Shown piece by piece: positions 25,187-34,027 of a stretch of 64,000 nucleotides of DNA; within the stretch, counting starts at the first letter, position 1; every line of letters begins with the position of its first letter. Under the pieces are notes generated by a model that was not told the origin of the DNA, did not search any database, and saw only the letters and a program-made list of their open reading frames with translations. The stretch is from assembly GCF_003344785.1 (NCBI RefSeq), contig NZ_QPMK01000002.1, forward strand, positions 124,001 through 188,000. Reading direction: 5' to 3'. Source of the stretch: Thalassococcus profundi (GTDB lineage Bacteria > Pseudomonadota > Alphaproteobacteria > Rhodobacterales > Rhodobacteraceae). Both the position numbers and the translations under genes were made by a program.

Positions 25187-25987
25187 ATGACCCAGACCCC
25201 GCCCCGTTCCCACGGCCGCAAGAGCATCGCCGCGACGCTGCAGCCGCGCGAGCTGATCACCCCCACGCCCGACCTCGTCGCCGCCTGGAAAGCCCAGGCG
25301 ATCACGCTGTTTCCCGAGGCCTTTCCCGGCCCTCTGGGCCTGTCTCTGACCGGCAAGGCGCTGCAGGACGGGCTCTGGCAGATGGATGCGGTGTTCCTGC
25401 GTGAATTCGGCGAAGGCCGGCACCGCAACGTCGACGACACGCCGGCGGGAGGCGGCGCGGGCATGGTGCTGCGCGCCGATGTCATGGGCCGCGCGCTGGA
25501 CCACGCGCGCCGGACCATGCCCGCGGCGGCGCCGATCCTCTACCTGTCGCCCCGTGGACGGCGCATCAACCAGTCGCTGGCCCGTGACCTCGCCGCCGGT
25601 CCCGGCGTCACGCTGATCTGCGGCCGGTTCGAAGGGCTCGACCAGCGGGTCATCGACCACTACGGCATCACCGAAGTGAGCCTTGGCGATTTCGTCCTGA
25701 CCGGCGGAGAGATCGCCGCTCATGCGCTGCTCGACGCCACGGTGCGCCTGCTGCCCGGGGTGCTGGGCAATGCCGCCTCGATCGAGGAGGAAAGCTTTGC
25801 AACCGGCCTTCTGGAACATCCTCAGTACACCAAGCCGGCCGAGTGGAACGGCCATGCCATCCCACCGGTGCTGCTGTCGGGCAACCACGGCGAAATCGAC
25901 CGCTGGCGCCGGGCACAATCCGAGGCGCTGACCCGCGACCGCCGGCCCGACCTCTGGGCCGCGCACACCGAGGCCACCAAAGGCTGA
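25187..25987 (+). CDS. trmD: tRNA (guanine-N1-)-methyltransferase TrmD
   Basis: A 266-residue SPOUT-fold enzyme that makes m1G37 in tRNAs reading CNN codons, preventing +1 frameshifting. The knot motifs are clear: 'LTGKALQDGLWQMDAVFLREFG', 'ILYLSPRGRRINQSLARDLA', 'LICGRFEGLDQRVIDHYGITEVSLGDFVLTGGE', which contain the SAM-binding and catalytic Asp residues. It is slightly longer than E. coli TrmD (255 residues) because of an N-terminal extension of about 25 residues ('MTQTPPRSHGRKSIAATLQP'). It follows the unknown gene by about 78 bp. Confidence 0.97.
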   Translation: MTQTPPRSHGRKSIAATLQPRELITPTPDLVAAWKAQAITLFPEAFPGPLGLSLTGKALQDGLWQMDAVFLREFGEGRHRNVDDTPAGGGAGMVLRADVMGRALDHARRTMPAAAPILYLSPRGRRINQSLARDLAAGPGVTLICGRFEGLDQRVIDHYGITEVSLGDFVLTGGEIAAHALLDATVRLLPGVLGNAASIEEESFATGLLEHPQYTKPAEWNGHAIPPVLLSGNHGEIDRWRRAQSEALTRDRRPDLWAAHTEATKG

Positions 25988-26003
25988 CCGGCCCGGCCAG
26001 CGC

Positions 26004-26032
26004 TTGACTTCACCCCTCAGAACAGGTGTATC
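26004..26032 (+). promoter_or_regulatory. Probable aspS promoter
   Basis: TTGACT at 26004-26009, 17 bases, then TGTATC at 26027-26032. A start near 26038 would leave a leader of about 30 nt before the aspS ATG at 26068. The -10 is weak but the CGCTTGACT context recurs before other genes here. Confidence 0.45.
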
Positions 26033-26067
26033 GGGCCGAACCCGAGATGCCCCGAAGGAAGACCGCC

Positions 26068-27846
26068 ATGCACGCCTACCGCAGCCACACCTGCGCCCAG
26101 CTCACCTCTGACAACGTCGGCCAGACCGTGCGCCTGTCGGGCTGGGTCAACCGCATCCGCGACCACGGCGGCATCCTCTTCATCGACCTGCGCGACCATT
26201 ACGGCATCACCCAGGTGCTCTGCGACCCGGACAGCGCCGCCTTTGCCGACGTGGAAAAGGTCCGCAGCGAATGGTGCATCCGCATCGACGGCGAGGTGAA
26301 GGCCCGCGATCCCGAACTGGTGAACGCCAAGCTGCCCACTGGCGAGATCGAGGTCTTTATCCGCGACATCGAGGTGCTGGGCCCGGCCGAGGAACTGCCG
26401 CTGATCGTCTTCGGCGACCAGGAATACCCCGAGGAAACCCGCCTGCGCTACCGCTACCTCGACCTGCGCCGCGAGGCGATGCAGACCAACATGAAGCTGC
26501 GGTCGGACGTGGTGGCCAGCCTGCGCAAACGCATGTGGGACAAGGGCTTTCGCGAATACCAGACGCCGATCATCACCGCGTCGTCGCCCGAAGGCGCGCG
26601 CGACTTCCTCGTGCCCTCGCGCCTGCATCCGGGCAAGTTCTACGCGCTGCCGCAGGCCCCGCAGCAGTTCAAGCAGCTGATCATGGTCTCGGGCTACGAC
26701 AAGTATTTCCAGATCGCCCCCTGCTTCCGCGACGAGGACCCGCGCGCCGACCGGTCGCCCACGGATTTCTACCAGCTCGACATGGAGATGTCCTTCGTCA
26801 CCCAGCAGGACGTCTTCGACACGATCAGCCCGGTTATCGCGGGCGTGTTCGAGGAATTCGGCGGCCGCCCCGTCGATGCCCCCGGCGACTGGCCGCAGAT
26901 TTCCTACCGCGACGCGGCGCTCTGGTACGGCACCGACAAGCCCGACCTGCGCAACCCGATCAAGATGCAGGTGGTGAGCGAACATTTCGCAGGCTCCGGT
27001 TTCGCCATCTTCGCCAAGCTGCTCGAGCAGGAGGGCACCGAGATCCGCGCCATCCCGGCGCCCAAGGGCGGGTCGCGCAAGTTCTGCGACCGGATGAACG
27101 CCTTTGCCCAGAAAGAGGGCCTGCCGGGGATGGGCTACATCTTCTGGCGCGACCAGGGCGACGGCATGGAAGCCGCAGGCCCGCTGGCCAAGAACATCGG
27201 CCCCGAGCGCACCGAGGCGATCCGCCAGCAGCTGGGCCTTGGCGTCGGCGACGCGGCCTTCTTCCTCGGCGGCAAGCCCAAGCAGTTCGAGAGCGTCGCG
27301 GGCAAGGCCCGGACGGTCATCGGCGACGAGCTGGGCCTGACCGACAAGAACCGTTTCGCCTTTGCCTGGATCGTCGATTTCCCGATCTACGAAAAGGACG
27401 CGGAAAGCGGTGCGATCGACTTCGAACACAACCCCTTCTCCATGCCGCAGGGCGGGATGGAGGCGCTGGAGGGCGACCCGTTGGACGTGAAGGGCTTCCA
27501 GTACGACCTGGCCTGCAACGGCTACGAACTGGTGTCGGGCGCGATCCGGAACCACCGGCCCGAGATCATGTTCAAGGCCTTCGAGATCGCCGGCTACGGC
27601 GCCGACGAGGTGAAGAAGCGCTTCGGCGGCATGGTCAACGCCTTCCGCTTCGGCGCCCCGCCCCACGGCGGCTGCGCCGCGGGCATCGACCGGATCGTGA
27701 TGCTGCTGGCCGACGAGGCCAACATCCGCGAGGTCATCATGTTCCCGATGAACCAGCGCGCCGAAGACCTGATGATGGGCGCCCCGTCCGAGCCGACGAG
27801 CGACCAGCTGATGGAACTGCGCTTGCGGGTGATGCCGGAGGAGTAG
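26068..27846 (+). CDS. aspS: Aspartyl-tRNA synthetase
   Basis: A 592-residue class IIb synthetase. The OB-fold anticodon domain ('[26 protein letters not shown]', about 21-46) is followed by catalytic motif 2 '[19 protein letters not shown]' and motif 3 '[32 protein letters not shown]'. The bacterial GAD insertion is present in the middle. Residue 33 is His in the 'RDHGG' segment, equivalent to the His associated with non-discriminating AspRS of Pseudomonas type, so it may also charge tRNA-Asn for amidation. Start at 26068 has GAAGGAAG. Immediately followed (3 bases) by the endonuclease gene. Confidence 0.97.
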   Translation: MHAYRSHTCAQLTSDNVGQTVRLSGWVNRIRDHGGILFIDLRDHYGITQVLCDPDSAAFADVEKVRSEWCIRIDGEVKARDPELVNAKLPTGEIEVFIRDIEVLGPAEELPLIVFGDQEYPEETRLRYRYLDLRREAMQTNMKLRSDVVASLRKRMWDKGFREYQTPIITASSPEGARDFLVPSRLHPGKFYALPQAPQQFKQLIMVSGYDKYFQIAPCFRDEDPRADRSPTDFYQLDMEMSFVTQQDVFDTISPVIAGVFEEFGGRPVDAPGDWPQISYRDAALWYGTDKPDLRNPIKMQVVSEHFAGSGFAIFAKLLEQEGTEIRAIPAPKGGSRKFCDRMNAFAQKEGLPGMGYIFWRDQGDGMEAAGPLAKNIGPERTEAIRQQLGLGVGDAAFFLGGKPKQFESVAGKARTVIGDELGLTDKNRFAFAWIVDFPIYEKDAESGAIDFEHNPFSMPQGGMEALEGDPLDVKGFQYDLACNGYELVSGAIRNHRPEIMFKAFEIAGYGADEVKKRFGGMVNAFRFGAPPHGGCAAGIDRIVMLLADEANIREVIMFPMNQRAEDLMMGAPSEPTSDQLMELRLRVMPEE

Positions 27847-27849
27847 CGA

Positions 27850-28608
27850 ATGTTCGACCGCCTGAGGCAGGCCGGTTTCGACGTCATGGTGCGCAACCAC
27901 GCCGAAGCCATCCTGTCGGTCGATTTTCGTCCGGAAACCGAGGAACTGATCGACGCGCTCTTGAGGGTGCGCATCCCGGCCGCGGAACTCATCGCCTCCG
28001 GCGGAGGCGAGGCAAAGTCCACGCAACGTCTGCGCCGCGAACTCACCCAAGCAGGTTGGCGCAAGCACAACTTCCGCATCGAAACGACCGTGGACAACGT
28101 CCCGAAAGGCGACGGCACCAGCCACGAGATCGACCATATCCGACGCTCGGATGCTGGTACACTCGCGCTCGAAATCGAATGGAACAACAAGGATCCGTTC
28201 TTTGACCGGGACTTGGAGAATTTTCAGCGTCTGCATGCGCAGTCGATCATCAGTGCCGGGGTGATCGTGACCCGCGGCGCCGCGTTGCAGGACCATATGG
28301 CACGGGTGATCGAGGATTACTTGCGCCAAGCGCAAATCGCCGACGAAGCCCCCTTGCTGCGCTTGGGAATGAAAGAGCGCACCGTACGGCAACGCCAGTC
28401 CGTCCAGCGTGCCATGGGCGCTGGGATGGATTTCCCGCAAAGCTTTTCACGGTTTTTCGTTGCCGATAAATTCGGTATGGCGACAACGCATTGGAAAAAA
28501 CTCGAAGACCGTGTGCAGCGTGGCGTCGGCAACCCCTGCCCGCTGCTGCTCATCGGTCTCCCACGGGATGCGATTACACCTTATTCAGCGGCGACGCCCG
28601 AGTTGTAG
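27850..28608 (+). CDS. BglII/BstYI-family type II restriction endonuclease
   Basis: A 252-residue nuclease. Around residues 93-121 is the conserved block 'HEIDHIRRSDAGTLALEIEW' followed by NNKDPFFDRDLENF, characteristic of the BglII/BstYI fold; Asp101, Glu110 and Asn112 fit the D-x8-E-x-(Q/N) metal site of BglII, with Asp95 and Glu108 as alternatives. The C-terminal 'GNPCPLLLIGLP' is also typical. Relatives cut AGATCT (BglII) or RGATCY (BstYI), so a GATC-centred site is the working guess. The ATG starts three bases after the aspS stop (reinitiation likely); the 3' end overlaps the methyltransferase gene by 28 bp, tail to tail. GC drops to about 42 percent at 28441-28500. Confidence 0.85.
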   Translation: MFDRLRQAGFDVMVRNHAEAILSVDFRPETEELIDALLRVRIPAAELIASGGGEAKSTQRLRRELTQAGWRKHNFRIETTVDNVPKGDGTSHEIDHIRRSDAGTLALEIEWNNKDPFFDRDLENFQRLHAQSIISAGVIVTRGAALQDHMARVIEDYLRQAQIADEAPLLRLGMKERTVRQRQSVQRAMGAGMDFPQSFSRFFVADKFGMATTHWKKLEDRVQRGVGNPCPLLLIGLPRDAITPYSAATPEL

Positions 28609-29249
28609 GCGTAGGTTTTCCAGCTCGGCTTGTAATCCGAGTCCGCCTGATTGCCCCAGACGGTCCAGCCTTCCCGTACGCCGCGCCCGAACATTTCCAG
28701 ATAGGGCCCCCAGGAACAGCTTTCGATCAGTTCGTACTGCTCGTCCGGCTTGCGGGAGTGTTCGCGCTTGCGGGTCTGGACCATATTGACCTGACGGCGG
28801 CCCGGCCCAAGCGTTCTGGCATTCTTGCCGCGCGTGCCGAACAGCAAAAGCTCGGTCACGTTGCGGAAATAGAACCCCACACCGCGACCGTCCGATCCGC
28901 CATCCTTGCGGATCTTGTGCCAGACGATGTTGGACTTGTACTCGAAGCCCCAGGCGTTCAGCACCGCCAGCCCCTCTGGCAGCAGCGCATTGGGAACCCA
29001 CAGATAGCAATGCGCGCGGTCCTCGAGATGATCGGCGACCGGCAGGTCGCAGATATCGTCCAACGTCATCGTTGGATACCGCGCCAGCCGCTTGTGCTCG
29101 GGCGCGACCTTTCCGGTGCGGTTCGTAAACCGCCACGGCGGATCCGCCATCACCGTGGCAAAGCGGTCCTCGCCGAGGAATGTCGATAAATCTTGTGCGG
29201 CACTGTCGGTCATCTTCAACATATAGCTTGCCCCCAGCGCCTGTGTCAT
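28581..29249 (-). CDS. MT-A70 family DNA N6-adenine methyltransferase
   Basis: A 222-residue SAM-dependent methyltransferase with DPPW at 36-39 (in 'FATVMADPPWRF'), the catalytic motif IV of adenine-N6 enzymes, then 'LYCWVPNALLPEG'-like motifs ('CYLWVPNALLPEGLAVL') and 'NIVWHKIRKDGGSDGRGVGFYFRNVTELLLFGTRG', typical of MT-A70 enzymes. As partner of the endonuclease it should protect the same site. It is transcribed toward the endonuclease with its own promoter, so methylation can precede cleavage. The start may be 29249 or one of two later ATGs (29222, 29213); the last 28 bp overlap the endonuclease. Confidence 0.88.
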   Translation of the reverse strand: MTQALGASYMLKMTDSAAQDLSTFLGEDRFATVMADPPWRFTNRTGKVAPEHKRLARYPTMTLDDICDLPVADHLEDRAHCYLWVPNALLPEGLAVLNAWGFEYKSNIVWHKIRKDGGSDGRGVGFYFRNVTELLLFGTRGKNARTLGPGRRQVNMVQTRKREHSRKPDEQYELIESCSWGPYLEMFGRGVREGWTVWGNQADSDYKPSWKTYAYNSGVAAE

Positions 29250-29264
29250 CCCGAATTTCGGAAA

Positions 29265-29293
29265 AGTTTAGACTTACGGCACAGAGAACACAA
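29265..29293 (-). promoter_or_regulatory. Candidate promoter of the methyltransferase
   Basis: On the minus strand TTGTGT (29293-29288) and TAAACT (29270-29265) are 17 bases apart. The predicted start near 29258 leaves a leader of about 9 nt to the first ATG, or about 36 nt to the ATG at 29222. Confidence 0.4.
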
Positions 29294-29337
29294 TGCGAAC
29301 ATTTTCTTACCAGACCATTAATCCTGGCGCCCAATAC

Positions 29338-29364
29338 GAAAAAGGCGCGGCGTGTCCCCGCGCC
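29338..29364 (-). terminator. Rho-independent terminator of the hemerythrin gene
   Basis: Minus-strand stem GGCGCGG / CCGCGCC (29358-29364 and 29344-29350 in plus coordinates) with a seven-base loop, followed by TTTTTC. It lies 20 bp past the stop of the hemerythrin gene. Confidence 0.85.
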
Positions 29365-29383
29365 CTGTCTTTTGGGAAACCGA

Positions 29384-29860
29384 TCAGTCCTCCAGACTGT
29401 CCTCGACCTTTTCATCCACCAGCTTGCGTTCTTCTTCCTTGCGGGCGTTGAAGCGGTCGCCGTAGCCTTCGATCTCGCTCTCGGGAATGACCTCGCGGGC
29501 ACGGGCGAAGACCTCGTCTTCTTCCTCTTCGATGTGGTGCTCGTAGTCGTGGCGCAGCACCTTGAACTTCTCCAGCCAGCCGCCCGAGCTCATGTCCATC
29601 TCGTTGAGCTCTTCCATCAGGTCGTCGAGCTGCTGGTGCTCGTGCACTGAATGGCGCGCCGCGTCCTGGCCCCAGGTCTTCGAGATCAGCTTGGAATAAA
29701 ACGTCTCTTCCTCCGCCGCGGCGTGGCTCTTGACGTGATAGTAGAATTCGCGCCAGGCCTTCTTCCGGTCCTCCGACGCGCCGGAGGTGTCGGAAATCCG
29801 GTCCAGCAGCGTTCGATGGTGGTCATGGTCTGCCTTGATGGCGGTATAGATGTCGGGCAT
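29384..29860 (-). CDS. Hemerythrin domain protein
   Basis: A 158-residue four-helix-bundle protein likely to bind a non-haem di-iron centre. Ligands: 'IKADHDHHRTLLDRI' (His12, His14, His15), 'YYHVKSHAAAEEETFY' and 'HSVHEHQQLDDLMEEL', then 'LRHDYEHHIEEEEDEVF', giving the His/Glu/Asp pattern of the family. A charged helical tail of about 35 residues follows. Such proteins sense or store oxygen, iron or nitric oxide. The start at 29860 has GGAGAGA; a longer frame upstream is not conserved. Monocistronic, divergent from the DUF1800 gene. Confidence 0.88.
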   Translation of the reverse strand: MPDIYTAIKADHDHHRTLLDRISDTSGASEDRKKAWREFYYHVKSHAAAEEETFYSKLISKTWGQDAARHSVHEHQQLDDLMEELNEMDMSSGGWLEKFKVLRHDYEHHIEEEEDEVFARAREVIPESEIEGYGDRFNARKEEERKLVDEKVEDSLED

Positions 29861-30022
29861 GGGTCTCTCCTCAGATGCCAAGTCCAACGTCCGCGTCCCG
29901 CCTTCGTTCCCGCCGCTTTGCGCAAGGCTTTGCCGAGGTCCGCACTTCGTGATGTGCGGCCTCTGTGCGGCGCGGGTCAATGGGCGTATGATGAGACCAA
30001 ATCCATGTGAAAGAGGCGTGCC

Positions 30023-31408
30023 ATGGAGTTCGATCCGCAGCTTGGCGACATCCGCTTCGGATGCGGTCTGTCGCCGGTGGTCCCGCCGCCGGTGTCGGTT
30101 GCGGCGATGCTGTCTTCGCTGCAGGGGCCGGACCGCGCGGCGCGCGATTTCCCGGTCGAGCACTGGGACGATTTCCTCTCCCGTACCAAGTACAAACAGT
30201 CCCTGCGGCAGCTGCGCCGTCAGAACCGCGGCACCCCCGAAGCGGCGGAGGCCAGGAAGGCGCAGAAGGTGCTGGCGCGCCATGCTCGCGAGGCGCAGAT
30301 GCACTGGCTAGGTCAACACCTGCTGCGCCGCACCAAGACCGAGACCCCGTTCCGCGAACGCCTGACCGCCTTCTGGGCGGATCATTTCACCGCCACGGGC
30401 AAGGTCGGCCTGCTGCGGCGCGCGGCAACGCCCTACGTGGAAACGGCGATACGACCGCATGTCGCCGGACGGTTCGAGGATCTGCTGATCGCGGCGGTTC
30501 TGCATCCGGTCATGGTGCATTACCTCGATCAGGACAGTTCCGTCGGCACCAATTCGACACGCGGCCTGAAAGTGCCGCAGAAGGCCGGGGTCAACGAAAA
30601 CCTCGCCCGCGAGGTGCTTGAGCTGCATACGCTGGGCGTCGGCGGTCCCTACACCCAGACCGACGTGACCGAACTGGCCGAGCTTTTGACCGGCGTGACG
30701 CTGGACCAGGTCGCCGGGTTCAAATTCCGCAAGGATTGGGCAGAGCCGGGGGCCGAAACCGTGCTGGGCCGAAGCTATGGCGGCGAAGACGCGCGGCTGG
30801 CCGACGTCAAGGCCGCCCTGCGCGACCTGGCACGCCACCCGGCGACCGCCGCGCATCTATCCGCCAAGCTGGCGGTGCATTTCCTCGGCGACGCGCCCGA
30901 GCCTGGCGTGGCCGAGGCGATGGCGGCGGCCTATCGCGACAGCGGCGGCGATCTGTCCAGCGTCTATGCAGCACTGTTACAGCATCCCGCCGCCTGGACG
31001 CCCGCGCGGCGCAACGTCAAGCCCGCCTTCGATTTCGTCGCTTCAGCCTGCCGCGCGCTGGCGATCGCGCCAGAGGCGATGGCCGGCCTCGATGCCAAGG
31101 CGACAATGCGGCATGTCCAGTGGCCGCTGGCGCTGATGGGTCACATCTGGGAAAAACCCGATGGACCGGACGGGCTGCCCGAGGCGGACAACGCCTGGAT
31201 CACGCCGCAGGGCGTGTCGGCACGGCTGCAATGGGCTCTGGCGGTGCCGCAAATGCTGCTGCGGGACCTGCCCGATCCGCGCGATTTCGTCGTCACGGCA
31301 CTGGGGCCGGACGCCCCGCCCAACGTCAGATTTGCCGCCGAGGCAGCGGAAAGCCGGTCCGACGGCGTCGGGCTAGTGTTGGCCTCCCCGGCCTTTCAGA
31401 GAGTGTAA
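30023..31408 (+). CDS. DUF1800 domain protein
   Basis: A 461-residue helical protein. Hallmark: 'VNENLAREVLELHTLGVGGPYTQTDVTELAELLTG' (about 193-228), plus 'RERLTAFWADHFTATGK' and 'HPAAWTPARRNVKPAFDFVASACRAL'. DUF1800 genes are almost always followed by DUF1501 genes, as here (5 bp gap), and the two probably act together. No signal peptide is visible in this protein, while its partner has one. Function unknown; links to secreted or polysaccharide-modifying systems are only correlative. Start supported by GAAAGAGG upstream. Confidence 0.88.
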   Translation: MEFDPQLGDIRFGCGLSPVVPPPVSVAAMLSSLQGPDRAARDFPVEHWDDFLSRTKYKQSLRQLRRQNRGTPEAAEARKAQKVLARHAREAQMHWLGQHLLRRTKTETPFRERLTAFWADHFTATGKVGLLRRAATPYVETAIRPHVAGRFEDLLIAAVLHPVMVHYLDQDSSVGTNSTRGLKVPQKAGVNENLAREVLELHTLGVGGPYTQTDVTELAELLTGVTLDQVAGFKFRKDWAEPGAETVLGRSYGGEDARLADVKAALRDLARHPATAAHLSAKLAVHFLGDAPEPGVAEAMAAAYRDSGGDLSSVYAALLQHPAAWTPARRNVKPAFDFVASACRALAIAPEAMAGLDAKATMRHVQWPLALMGHIWEKPDGPDGLPEADNAWITPQGVSARLQWALAVPQMLLRDLPDPRDFVVTALGPDAPPNVRFAAEAAESRSDGVGLVLASPAFQRV

Positions 31409-31413
31409 TCGCC

Positions 31414-32652
31414 ATGGCCCAGACCCTGAATCGCCGCGCGTTCCTGTCCCGCTCTGCCCTGCTGGGCTGTTCGCTGGCCGCCAGCCCGCTGGTGACGCCA
31501 GTGAGCTTTGCCGCGGCCCCGGGCGACGGCCGGCTGGTGGTCATCGTCCTGCGCGGCGGCATGGACGGGCTCGACGCGCTGCGCCCCTACGGCGATCCGG
31601 GCTATGCGGCGCTGCGCAAGGGGCCGTTTGGTGTCGACAGGCAGGCGGAGGTGGCGGACCTCGACGGATATTTCGCCCTGCATCCGGCGCTGGCCGGGCT
31701 GATGCCGCTCTGGTCGGCTGGGCAGTTGGCAGCGGTTCACGCGGTGTCGACCCCCTATCGCGACAAGCGCAGCCATTTCGACGGACAGGACCTGCTCGAG
31801 GCGGGCACGGCGGATTTCAGCGGCGGCCGGTCGCGCGACGGCTGGCTCAACCGGCTGCTGACGCTGCTGCCCGGCAGCGATGTGGAAACCGCCTATGCCA
31901 TCGGACGCGGCAGCATGGCGATCCTCGACGGCCAAGCCCCGGTCAGCCGCTGGTCGCCGGACAGCGACCTGGCGCTCAGCCCGCAGGCGCTGACGCTCGC
32001 GCGGCTGGTGATGCAGGACGATCCGGCCTTTGCCGCGGCGATGGAGCAAGCCTTTGCGCTGGCGGATGGCGACGGCGATGCCATTGCGGTCGAAGGCGGC
32101 ATGCGCGAGATGATGACGATGATGAACGACGATGCCGCTGCGGCGCGATCGGCGGCGGGTGAAATCCGGATGGCGGACTTCGCGGCGCAACGCCTGCGCG
32201 GCGATGCGCGCATCGCGTCCTTCTCGATCAACGGCTGGGACACCCACGAGGCGCAGGACAGGAGCCTGCCCCGTGCGCTGTCGCGGCTGGCCGAAACGAT
32301 CCTTGCCCTGCAGAAGGGCCTGGGCGGGCCGATCTGGAAAACCACCGCGGTGGTGGCGGTGACCGAATTCGGGCGGACGGCGCGGATCAACGGATCGGGC
32401 GGCACCGATCACGGCACCGGCGGCATGATGCTGCTGGCGGGCGGCGCCCTGCGCGGCGGGCGCGTCGTCGCCGACTGGCCGGGTCTGGACGAGTCGGCGC
32501 TTTACGAGCGGCGCGACCTCATGCCCACGCGGGACATGCGCGCACATCTGGGCTGGTTGATGCACGGGCTCTTCGGCGTATCGCGCAGCGACCTGGAACG
32601 GGTCGTGTTTCCGGGCCTCGACATGGGCGGCGACCCGGGCCTGCTGCTCTGA
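31414..32652 (+). CDS. DUF1501 domain protein (Tat-exported)
   Basis: A 412-residue protein with a twin-arginine signal (NRRAFLSRSALL at 6-17), implying folded export to the periplasm. The DUF1501 core has 'LVVIVLRGGMDGLDALRPYGDPGYAALRKG', 'HAVSTPYRDKRSHFDGQDLLEAGT', 'FSINGWDTHEAQ', 'VVAVTEFGRTARINGSGGTDHGTGGMMLLAGGAL', which resemble an alkaline-phosphatase/sulfatase-like fold with metal-binding Asp/His residues. Enzymatic role unproven; hydrolase of phosphate or sulfate esters is a reasonable guess. Paired with the DUF1800 gene upstream. Confidence 0.88.
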   Translation: MAQTLNRRAFLSRSALLGCSLAASPLVTPVSFAAAPGDGRLVVIVLRGGMDGLDALRPYGDPGYAALRKGPFGVDRQAEVADLDGYFALHPALAGLMPLWSAGQLAAVHAVSTPYRDKRSHFDGQDLLEAGTADFSGGRSRDGWLNRLLTLLPGSDVETAYAIGRGSMAILDGQAPVSRWSPDSDLALSPQALTLARLVMQDDPAFAAAMEQAFALADGDGDAIAVEGGMREMMTMMNDDAAAARSAAGEIRMADFAAQRLRGDARIASFSINGWDTHEAQDRSLPRALSRLAETILALQKGLGGPIWKTTAVVAVTEFGRTARINGSGGTDHGTGGMMLLAGGALRGGRVVADWPGLDESALYERRDLMPTRDMRAHLGWLMHGLFGVSRSDLERVVFPGLDMGGDPGLLL

Positions 32653-32693
32653 CGGCAGGGAGCGCCGACGCGCGCCACGGCCCCGGTCTCTGG

Positions 32694-33410
32694 TCAGATC
32701 GCAACCTGGTCCGACAGCCGTTCCTGCACCAGCCCGGCAAGCTGGGCGATGCGGGCATGTACCGGACGGCCCATATTGCGCGCCTCGGTCAGGTCCTCGG
32801 CGGCGCTGCACAGCGCTTGATCGTTCGCGGATCGCGCCACACCCGACAGAAACCGCGCCGCGAAATCGACGCTGCGCGCGTCCGAAATATCGCCGAGCAT
32901 GTCGGCGGCATGGGCCATGTCATCGCGATACGCCAGCGGATCGGGCGACACCGCGTCGTCCGGAACGTTGCGCGGACCCATGGCGCGGCGGTCGGCCGGC
33001 AGATGCGCAAGGATCGCCGACTGAAAGGCCGCGAGGCTCAACACCGGTTTTTCCAGGAACCCGTCGGCGCCCGCGGACCGCGCCAAAGGCTCTGTCATGC
33101 CGTCGCCGCTGATCGCCAAGAGCACCGCCACGCGCGGCGAGGCCGCGGCCAATTCCTCCAGCAGGTCGGCGCCGGACCCGTCGGGCAGACCCATGTCCAC
33201 GATCACCACCGAAGGGCGGTAGACCTGCAGATGCCGCCGCGCGGACCGCAGGGAATCGGCACGGCGGATGCGCGCGCCGCTGCGCAGGCACAAAAGCCGA
33301 AACGCCTCGCAGGCATATTTGCTGTCTTCAACCGCGAGGACCGTCAGCCCCAGCAGCGGGCGCTCCGCCGTTGGCCTGGGCAGTCCACCCCTTGTCATCA
33401 GGTCATCCAT
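32694..33410 (-). CDS. Response regulator with receiver domain
   Basis: A 238-residue protein. A receiver domain (about 20-135) has acidic Glu28-Asp29, phospho-acceptor Asp72 in 'PSVVIVDMGLPDGSGADLL' and Lys121 in 'GFLEKPV'. No DNA-binding domain follows; residues 140-238 form a helical region that could be an Hpt-like or dimerisation module ('AAEDLTEARNMGRPVHARIAQLAGLVQERL'), but I see no conserved phospho-His motif. It may pass signals by protein contact. Start at 33410 has GGAGG; the longer frame is unlikely. No histidine kinase is adjacent, so it is an orphan. Confidence 0.82.
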   Translation of the reverse strand: MDDLMTRGGLPRPTAERPLLGLTVLAVEDSKYACEAFRLLCLRSGARIRRADSLRSARRHLQVYRPSVVIVDMGLPDGSGADLLEELAAASPRVAVLLAISGDGMTEPLARSAGADGFLEKPVLSLAAFQSAILAHLPADRRAMGPRNVPDDAVSPDPLAYRDDMAHAADMLGDISDARSVDFAARFLSGVARSANDQALCSAAEDLTEARNMGRPVHARIAQLAGLVQERLSDQVAI

Positions 33411-33575
33411 GTCAGCCTCCGCATTGGATCGAGTCGGAGAATGACTCACCGGGCCTAAGGAGCCGTTAACCGCGATCCGGGCTCGCCGCTCCAAAGTGCC
33501 GCAGGCGCGCGCGGCGGGCTTGCCCCGGAGCCACGGCAGGGCCATAACCGGCCCGAACAGTGAGGGAGCCTTGCC

Positions 33576-33980
33576 ATGATCGGCCGTTTGAACCATGTCG
33601 CCATCGCCGTGCCCGACCTAGAGGCCGCCTGCGCCCAGTACCGTACGGCGCTTGGCGCCAATGTCGGCGCGCCGCAGGACGAACCTGACCACGGCGTGAC
33701 GGTCGTCTTCATCGAATTGCCGAACACCAAGATCGAACTGCTCTACCCGCTGGGCGACGACAGTCCGATCGCGGGCTTCCTTGAAAAGAACCCCGCCGGC
33801 GGCATCCACCATGTCTGCTACGAGGTGCCCGACATCCTCGCCGCGCGTGACAAGCTCAAGGAAACCGGCGCGCGGGTGCTGGGGAGCGGAGAACCCAAGA
33901 TCGGCGCCCACGGCAAGTCGGTTCTGTTCCTGCATCCCAAGGATTTCAACGGCTGCCTGGTGGAACTGGAAGAGGTCTGA
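33576..33980 (+). CDS. mce: Methylmalonyl-CoA epimerase
   Basis: A 134-residue glyoxalase/VOC-fold enzyme interconverting (2R)- and (2S)-methylmalonyl-CoA in the propionate/ethylmalonyl-CoA routes. Metal ligands: His7 in 'MIGRLNHVAIAVPDL', the 'IELPNTKIELLYPLG' Glu, 'GIHHVCYEV' His and the final Glu in 'GCLVELEEV'. The VOC betaalphabetabetabeta repeat is visible. The gene is followed 47 bp later by DUF1467, a common neighbour in alphaproteobacteria. Confidence 0.95.
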   Translation: MIGRLNHVAIAVPDLEAACAQYRTALGANVGAPQDEPDHGVTVVFIELPNTKIELLYPLGDDSPIAGFLEKNPAGGIHHVCYEVPDILAARDKLKETGARVLGSGEPKIGAHGKSVLFLHPKDFNGCLVELEEV

Positions 33981-34027
33981 TCCGACCTTAGATCAGGTAC
34001 AGCCGTCACAGACAAAGGACACCTCCC

